In this document: positions 6,935-10,675 of the stretch, in pieces
How positions within the stretch are numbered: the first letter of the stretch is position 1
Layout of the letters: the number at the start of each line of letters is the position of its first letter
Assembly (NCBI GenBank): GCA_002393025.1
Contig: DGIE01000039.1
Coordinates: forward strand, 1 to 10,675
DNA length: 10,675 nucleotides
Direction of reading: 5' to 3'
Source of the DNA: Holosporaceae bacterium UBA3830
GTDB taxonomy: Bacteria; Pseudomonadota; Alphaproteobacteria; UBA3830
Notes under the pieces: model-generated
Databases searched by the model: none
What the model was told of the DNA's origin: nothing
What the model saw: the letters and a program-made list of their open reading frames with translations, nothing else
Made by a program: the position numbers and the translations under genes

Positions 6935-8297
6935 CTATGACGGTGCAGTTTCACTGAACAATCCGGGTTTTGGGGTGAAAATGACAACACTGTTAAAACA
7001 AGTATGAAACCCTTCATCTGAACCATATATTTTTGGACTTGCTATGTATAGATTCATTTTTTGTTTTATCGATGATGCTCCTGCCGTATTTTTTACATTC
7101 GGATGACCACAAATTGCCGTTTCAAGAATAATTTTGTATTCTCCTGGGGTGATTTTTAATAAATGATGAATAGAAGATGGAGAGGAATTGTTCTTCCAGT
7201 GCACACTTGATAAATTGTACGAAAAATTCCCGACATCCCAATGCATGTTTGACTCAGGACTGGTGGAATTTTCATAAGTTGACCATACTCTCCAAACGCA
7301 TGAGGCGTTTCCGTTTTCTTCCCCCTTCACATAATACATCGCAAATCCGGGCCAGTATCCTAATGGTCTGGACCACCTGGTTGTACCTGAGAACATCGTT
7401 AGCCAAACTAGCGCAGTGATATTTTGAAAATCAATTTTTGTTATCTTTTTACTTTCTCTATTTTGTGAGATATTCTGTATCATATTTGCCATCTGTTGCG
7501 CGACAAATTCAGTTTGTGAGTAATATCTTTTGATCCTCACTAAGTCGTTTATGTAAAACAGCAAAATAATCAAAATCGGCATGCAAATCGCGAATTCGAT
7601 AAGAATTGCTCCGCGATTAGCAACACGGAGAGGAAATTTTTGAAACAACGCCGTTATGTGGAATCCAAAATGGGTGCCACAAAATTTGCGGACGACATTA
7701 CGAAAACCACGGGCGGCGTGAAGGTTTATTTTCTCGTTGAAACTAATTAGAATTGATTTCAATTTAGAAACAAACTTAGCGGCGCGAAATTTACGAGAGA
7801 TATCCCCAAAACCACGGGCGGCACGGGCACCTACTCCTCCGATTCTATCATACGCGCCAAATCTTAATTTTTCGTTAACCAGCGTGATGCTGGACTCGGT
7901 ATTTTTTTCTGTACATCTATCCAACAGTTTGCCCTGCGCATCTAAAACAACTTTTGTGATCTCCCTGCATACTGCTCGACAATCAGCGTGACGCTGGACC
8001 CGGTATTTCTCTCCGAGAGGGTTATGATTTTCTGCGAGCTGTAACTGATTTTTCCCTAAAATGCCCGCGGAGGCTCTCCTCTCATACGCCGCAAATCTTA
8101 ACTTTTCGTTAACCAGCGTGACGCTGGACCCGGTATTTTTTTCTGTACATCTATCCAACAGTTTGCTCGTTTTTTCTGTTAAGATTTTTCTGATTTTTAC
8201 AAGATTAAAGATTTTGAAGAAATAACCACATGATTTATAACGATTTTTTAGGTCCTTACCCCCCCCCGTCAAATACCTTCTTGGCAAACCATTTCAT
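6935..8297 (-). CDS. TadE-like pilus-family protein with a repeat-built N-terminal insert, out of frame with its start across a G9 run
   Basis: The recognisable part is a TadE-like module, ANRGAILIEFAICMPILIILLFYINDLVRIKRYY (codons about 7624-7520), the type-IV-pilin-like hydrophobic segment with the conserved Glu of small Tad pilus proteins. About 170 residues of unrecognised Trp/Asn-rich, probably extracytoplasmic sequence follow to the TAG at 6935. The long open frame can begin only at a TTG (8287) with no ribosome site. An ATG at 8297 has an ideal AAGGAG 6 bases upstream and encodes MKWFAKKVFDGGG, but stops at a TAA directly after nine G (8259-8267). With eight G it would join the long frame. 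Between start and TadE module lie about 210 codons rich in duplicated palindromic DNA (7682-8166). I infer an ordinary short TadE leader split by repeat expansion. No other tad gene is near. Confidence 0.6.
7682..7717 (-). repeat. Repeat A, copy 1
   Basis: This 36-bp segment matches 7787-7822 at 28 of 36 positions, with the last 15 bases (AAAACCACGGGCGGC on the plus strand) identical. The offset of 105 bp is 35 codons, so both copies are read in the same frame, giving AARGFRNVVRKF here. It lies inside the TadE-like frame, just upstream of the TadE module. Confidence 0.65.
7787..7822 (-). repeat. Repeat A, copy 2
   Basis: Partner of 7682-7717, offset 105 bp, read in the same frame as AARGFGDISRKF. 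It directly adjoins the repeat B region, and the similarity fades outside the 36 bp. Confidence 0.65.
7848..7932 (-). repeat. Repeat B, copy 1 (85 bp, contains a palindrome)
   Basis: This segment matches 8082-8166 at 80 of 85 positions without gaps. The offset of 234 bp is 78 codons, so it is read in the same frame, encoding KLLDRCTEKNTESSITLVNEKLRFGAYD. It contains an imperfect palindrome (7879-7893, CCAGCGT-G-ATGCTGG, with one G-T pair). Confidence 0.9.
7981..8008 (-). repeat. Repeat B core, partial copy 3
   Basis: This 28-bp segment matches 8111-8138 with one difference and carries the same palindrome core (7983-7997). It is offset 130 bp from copy 2 and so is read in a different codon frame (KYRVQRHAD instead of NTGSSVTLV), still without a stop. 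A second small palindrome, CTCTC-C-GAGAG (8009-8019), abuts it. Confidence 0.85.
8082..8166 (-). repeat. Repeat B, copy 2 (85 bp, contains a perfect palindrome)
   Basis: Partner of 7848-7932. It encodes KLLDRCTEKNTGSSVTLVNEKLRFAAYE and contains CCAGCGT-G-ACGCTGG (8113-8127), a perfect 7-bp inverted repeat around one base. It is the copy nearest the gene start. Confidence 0.9.
8259..8267 (-). repeat. G9 homopolymer run near the start of the TadE-like gene
   Basis: Nine consecutive C on the plus strand (G on the coding strand) lie 30 bases downstream of the ATG at 8297. They join the start frame MKWFAKKVFDGGG to a TAA at once; removing one G, or adding two, would join it to the long TadE-like frame. 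Such long G runs are unusual in this AT-rich window and are known slippage sites. Confidence 0.85.
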
Positions 8298-8303
8298 ATC
8301 GTG

Positions 8304-8309
8304 CTCCTT
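8304..8309 (-). promoter_or_regulatory. Strong ribosome binding site of the TadE-like gene
   Basis: AAGGAG on the minus strand stands 6 bases before the ATG at 8297. It is a near-ideal site and decides the start: the TTG at 8287, needed by the uninterrupted frame, has nothing comparable at a usable distance. Confidence 0.8.
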
Positions 8310-8360
8310 ATTACAAAAACTCGTACGAAAGCATTCTCGCAGGTATTGGTTAATAACTCG

Positions 8361-8702
8361 TTAAATATTGAATTTCATCTTTTCAAAAAGGATCCTCAAC
8401 TCCAGCAAATCTGAAACCACCACATGCCATACCGAACTTTCATCGATCCCTTCCAGATAATCACGAACCAAAATGTTTCCAAACCCCGAAATATACCGCC
8501 ATGGAACTTGTGGATATTTTTCTTTGATCCGAAGAGAAATTTTTTGAGTCGATTCCGCAAGAACTTGCAAATTTCTAATCACTGCATCGTACATCATCCG
8601 ATTCGCAAAAAATTCGTCAAAACTAACTCCTTCCGTATACGATTCTATCAACTTTATGGACTCAATAACATGACTGATGTACAAAGCATCTGACTTAATC
8701 AT
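8361..8702 (-). CDS. HEPN domain protein, HepT/DUF86 family, with degenerate RNase motif
   Basis: This 113-residue helical protein matches the HepT-like toxin family: DAVIRNLQVLAESTQKI, then KYPQVPWRYISGFGN, then a VW..V..DL.EL end. HepT toxins are dimeric RNases using R-x(4-6)-H-x-Y, normally GMRNxLVHxY here. In this protein the stretch is G-F-G75-N-I-L-V-R80-D-Y82: the Arg is Gly, the His is Arg, and only the Tyr remains. Each change needs only one base from common codons (GGA at 8478-8480, CGT at 8463-8465). The Tyr is the residue modified by the MntA antitoxin in characterised systems. The ATG at 8702 overlaps the MNT stop codon (ATGA), so the pair is translationally coupled. It is probably inactive as an RNase, but could still bind its partner. 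Confidence 0.85.
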   Translation of the reverse strand: MIKSDALYISHVIESIKLIESYTEGVSFDEFFANRMMYDAVIRNLQVLAESTQKISLRIKEKYPQVPWRYISGFGNILVRDYLEGIDESSVWHVVVSDLLELRILFEKMKFNI

Positions 8703-8989
8703 AATGGCTGAGCCTCTTTGAAAACCTGTTGCATAATACTCCGATGAATGTGATTTTCAAACGCGACATCTACTCTCTTATTCAACAATTCTTCAAGTTT
8801 CCATTTGAACCGACCAACGTCCAACAATCCTGCATTTTTTTTCAGAGAAATTAACAGATCGATATCGCTGTCTTCTCTCGCATCGCCCCGAACGGTGGAC
8901 CCAAAAACTTTAATCGTCGCAATATGGCACTCATCGGCTATAACAAAAATCTTATCCCTAAATTTTGTTCTAAGCTCCGATAATTGCAT
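8699..8989 (-). CDS. MNT-type nucleotidyltransferase, putative MntA-like antitoxin
   Basis: This 96-residue protein is a minimal nucleotidyltransferase. It has the family signature G30-S-T-V-R-G35 followed by D42-I-D44, with a third acidic position at D74 (KRVDVAFE), so the metal-binding residues look intact. In characterised HEPN/MNT systems the MNT protein silences HepT by adding AMP groups to the Tyr of its RNase motif. The start was set at 8989, not at the upstream ATG at 9088, because GGAGG (8995-8999) lies 5 bases before it and the signature then falls at the usual distance from the N-terminus. It overlaps the HEPN gene by 4 nt (ATGA) and is divergent from the transporter gene at 9102. 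Confidence 0.9.
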   Translation of the reverse strand: MQLSELRTKFRDKIFVIADECHIATIKVFGSTVRGDAREDSDIDLLISLKKNAGLLDVGRFKWKLEELLNKRVDVAFENHIHRSIMQQVFKEAQPL

Positions 8990-9051
8990 CACATCCTCCA
9001 ACCCGCCCGGTATATCATATGAGGGAACAAACGCAAATTCACCTTCGACAC

Positions 9052-9080
9052 TTGCATTTCGCGCATGAATCATCGATAAT
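9052..9080 (+). promoter_or_regulatory. Sigma70-type promoter of the APC transporter gene
   Basis: TTGCAT (9052-9057) and GATAAT (9075-9080) are separated by 17 bases, and the -10 ends 21 bases before the transporter ATG. It lies in the 112-bp gap between the divergent MNT gene and the transporter. No equally good promoter was found for the MNT gene in the other direction. Confidence 0.6.
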
Positions 9081-9101
9081 GCGAGCAAAGAAAGCGGTTT
9101 T

Positions 9102-10373
9102 ATGTCAAAAAAATTAGGATTTGGTTCAGTTTTAGCGATAGTTTTCGGAAGTCAGATCGGTTCGGGCATATTTGTTGTACCGTCGGCGCTGGCTCCGTTC
9201 GGAATTTACAGCATTTACGCATGGATTCTTGCAGGACTGGGGGCAATTTTTTTGGCTTTTGTTTTTGCTGAACTGTGCTCATATTTTCCGAAAACTGGCG
9301 GACCTCATGTTTACGTCAACGAAATGTTCGGAAGAATCGCCGCTTTTTTCACAGGCTGGACCTATTGGCTGATTTCGTGGATAAGCAGTTCCGTCGTGGT
9401 TGTCACAGCAGTTGCGTGCCTTCATCCTTTTTTCGGACAATACCAATCTCCGTATCTATATTTGACGTTGGAAATAGCTCTATTATTGGCTTTGACTTAC
9501 ATAAACTGCAAAAGCGTTGTGTTGTCGGGAAAGTTAGAATTCGTTCTGACGTTACTGAAATTCATTCCTTTCGTGGCAGTGCCGGCGATAATTTTTCAGA
9601 ATTTTGACTTATCCAAGACTTGTGTTCTGCCTGAGTATACAAAAATGCCTTTCGGGGACCTGATGCTTTTAGCGACGTCGGTTGCTTTCTGGTGCTTTAT
9701 CGGAGTAGAGTGCGCGACGACACCTGCAGGAGACATTGAAAATCCCTCAAAAACAATCCCAAAAGCAATAATCTTGGGAACGGTAAGTGTTGCACTAATT
9801 TATCTGATAAACAACATCGCGATTATGGGCGTTATTCCGAGCGAAATTTTGGCAAACAGCAAAGCTCCGTTCGTTGATTCGATAAGCGTAGTTTTGGGGA
9901 AAAACTGCTCGATGATAATCGCGGTAATCACTTCGCTGGTTTGCATAGGAACCCTGAACGCTTGGATTTTGACCTCCTCTCAAATCTCACTGGGCTTAGC
10001 GAAAGACAAACTGCTTCCGAAAGTTTTGGCGAAAAAAAACAAAAACGGAGCTCCTTATATAAGCGTACTAATCAGTTGTTTGGGAATGATCCCCATATTG
10101 ATTTTAACCAAAAACGAAAATTTATCATCGCAAATTACGTATATCATTGATTTTTCAGTAAAATCATTTTTGTTGGTTTACACAATTTGCTCGCTCGCCT
10201 ACTTAAAATTTGCTGTAAAAATTCGCAACGCAAAAAAGATATCTCTCGCAATTTTGGCATTGATCTTCTGTGGGTTAATGATATTTGAGTCATCAATCGA
10301 ATCAATTTTGATCGCTACTTTGTTCACCGTCAGCGGAATTTTTGTGATTCCGTTCATTCCACAAAAAATTTAG
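9102..10373 (+). CDS. APC-superfamily amino acid/polyamine transporter (AdiC/PotE-like)
   Basis: This 423-residue, very hydrophobic protein is consistent with about twelve membrane helices. The first helix carries VFGSQIGSGIFVVPS (residues 15-28), the unwound GxGIF substrate-binding motif of the APC family, followed by FPKTGGPHVYVNEMFG (62-77), close to the PxxGGxxxY region after helix 2. Helix 6 has FWCFIGVECATTPAGDIENPSKTIPKA, the F-x-G-x-E...ENP+ signature. The basic amino acid/polyamine antiporter subgroup, including exchangers used by intracellular bacteria, is the best fit, but the substrate is not readable. The ATG at 9102 has only a modest purine-rich ribosome site (AAAGAAAG). It is the only rightward gene, running toward the DnaA-box cluster, and no clear terminator follows. 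Confidence 0.9.
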   Translation: MSKKLGFGSVLAIVFGSQIGSGIFVVPSALAPFGIYSIYAWILAGLGAIFLAFVFAELCSYFPKTGGPHVYVNEMFGRIAAFFTGWTYWLISWISSSVVVVTAVACLHPFFGQYQSPYLYLTLEIALLLALTYINCKSVVLSGKLEFVLTLLKFIPFVAVPAIIFQNFDLSKTCVLPEYTKMPFGDLMLLATSVAFWCFIGVECATTPAGDIENPSKTIPKAIILGTVSVALIYLINNIAIMGVIPSEILANSKAPFVDSISVVLGKNCSMIIAVITSLVCIGTLNAWILTSSQISLGLAKDKLLPKVLAKKNKNGAPYISVLISCLGMIPILILTKNENLSSQITYIIDFSVKSFLLVYTICSLAYLKFAVKIRNAKKISLAILALIFCGLMIFESSIESILIATLFTVSGIFVIPFIPQKI

Positions 10374-10410
10374 CGTTTTGCCGAAAAAATTGACCAATAT
10401 CAGCTGAAAG

Positions 10411-10419
10411 TTATCCACA
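10411..10419 (+). promoter_or_regulatory. DnaA box, perfect consensus
   Basis: TTATCCACA, identical to the high-affinity DnaA 9-mer, 37 bases after the transporter stop codon and about 200 bp from the cluster at the right end. Confidence 0.75.
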
Positions 10420-10426
10420 GGTGATG

Positions 10427-10442
10427 TTAACGAATTCGTTAA
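10427..10442. repeat. Perfect 16-bp palindrome in the origin-like region
   Basis: TTAACGAATTCGTTAA is its own reverse complement. It starts 7 bases after the lone DnaA box and runs into an A tract (10441-10449). The following A run, not T run, argues against a terminator for the rightward transporter gene, so a protein-binding site is possible. Its TTAA halves are 8 bases apart, one more than the CtrA spacing. Confidence 0.6.
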
Positions 10443-10613
10443 AAAAAAATTCAATAAAATTTGTAAAAAACCAACTTGTTGAAACTCCTTGATTTTCTAT
10501 TTCTGCGACAAAAATATTATTATTTTTCAATAAGTTATTCAGGAAACAACATAAAACCGATTAAAACAATTGCCCAATCTTTCAGCACTTCGGTGAATCG
10601 CTAAAAAATTAGG

Positions 10614-10660
10614 TAATCCACAGACTTATCCACAAAGTTATCCACAGGTTCAGTGGATAA
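10614..10660. promoter_or_regulatory. Cluster of four DnaA boxes
   Basis: On the plus strand are TAATCCACA (10614-10622, one mismatch), TTATCCACA (10626-10634) and TTATCCACA (10638-10646), evenly spaced 12 bp apart. On the minus strand is TTATCCACT (10652-10660, one mismatch). The spacing of about one helical turn puts the plus-strand boxes on nearly the same face of the DNA, as expected for a DnaA oligomer. Confidence 0.85.
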
Positions 10661-10675
10661 GTATTAATTAAAAGT

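Larger units (their letters stand above)
10374..10675. other. AT-rich, gene-free DnaA-box region: candidate replication origin or dnaA control region
   Basis: These 302 bases to the window end hold no convincing reading frame. They contain one consensus DnaA box far left (10411-10419), a 16-bp palindrome, a very AT-rich stretch (about 10509-10537) that could serve as an unwinding element, and a dense DnaA-box cluster at the right end (10614-10660). This combination is typical of bacterial oriC and also of the region before dnaA. The region is cut by the window end, so its full extent is unknown. Confidence 0.65.

Noticed and set aside
6612..7007. A 131-codon plus-strand frame across the DUF4160 and TadE-like ends
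   Set aside because: It is antisense to the recognisable DUF4160 and TadE-like coding sequence and shows no family features.
7848..8166. Possible CRISPR array from regularly repeated palindromic units
   Set aside because: Only two full copies and one partial copy exist, spacing is irregular, repeats are 85 bp and there are no cas genes.
8990..9088. N-terminal extension of the MNT protein by 33 residues to an ATG at 9088
   Set aside because: GGAGG lies 5 bases before the ATG at 8989, and the family signature is normally about 30 residues from the start; the extension also overlaps the divergent promoter region.
10427..10449. Palindrome plus homopolymer as the terminator of the APC transporter gene
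   Set aside because: The tract after the palindrome on the coding strand is A, not T, so it cannot act as a rho-independent terminator in that direction.

Overview
The window looks like chromosome from a host-associated alphaproteobacterium, most like the Holosporales/Rickettsiales grade. The reasons are the alphaproteobacterial form of ribosomal protein L28, an L31 without the zinc-binding cysteines, a ProP-like metabolite:H+ symporter of the kind amplified in rickettsias, a rickettsial/mitochondrial-type M16 peptidase, moderately AT-rich DNA and visible gene decay. The species cannot be named from the sequence.

Layout. Positions 203-6320 are an orderly core block read leftward: rpmE (L31), a short D-Ala-D-Ala carboxypeptidase, an M16 peptidase (2 nt after the carboxypeptidase), accA, an MFS symporter, a HIR-like SPFH membrane protein and rpmB (L28) ending in a clear intrinsic terminator. 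Good sigma70-like promoters with 17-bp spacing precede rpmB and rpmE, and weaker ones precede accA and the SPFH gene.

Positions 6318-8989 are an accessory and partly decayed segment on the same strand. It holds an MNT/HEPN toxin-antitoxin-type pair whose HEPN protein has lost both R and H of the RNase motif, a TadE-like gene, and a DUF4160/DUF2442 pair whose DUF4160 member is cut by one in-frame TAA. The TadE-like gene has its well-placed start codon separated from the rest of the frame by a G9 run. Its first ~210 codons are largely made of short palindromic repeats that keep the frame open, resembling the in-frame palindromic elements known from Rickettsia.

Positions 9102-10373 hold an APC-family amino acid/polyamine transporter, the only rightward gene. 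The last 302 bases are AT-rich, have no gene and carry five DnaA-box-like 9-mers, four of them within 47 bp at the right end. This is a candidate replication origin or dnaA control region. If a fork leaves it leftward, all the leftward genes are co-directional with replication.

The core genes serve translation (L28, L31), lipid synthesis (AccA), wall trimming (carboxypeptidase), proteolysis (M16) and nutrient import (MFS, APC). The most novel material is the repeat-built, poly-G-interrupted TadE-like gene.
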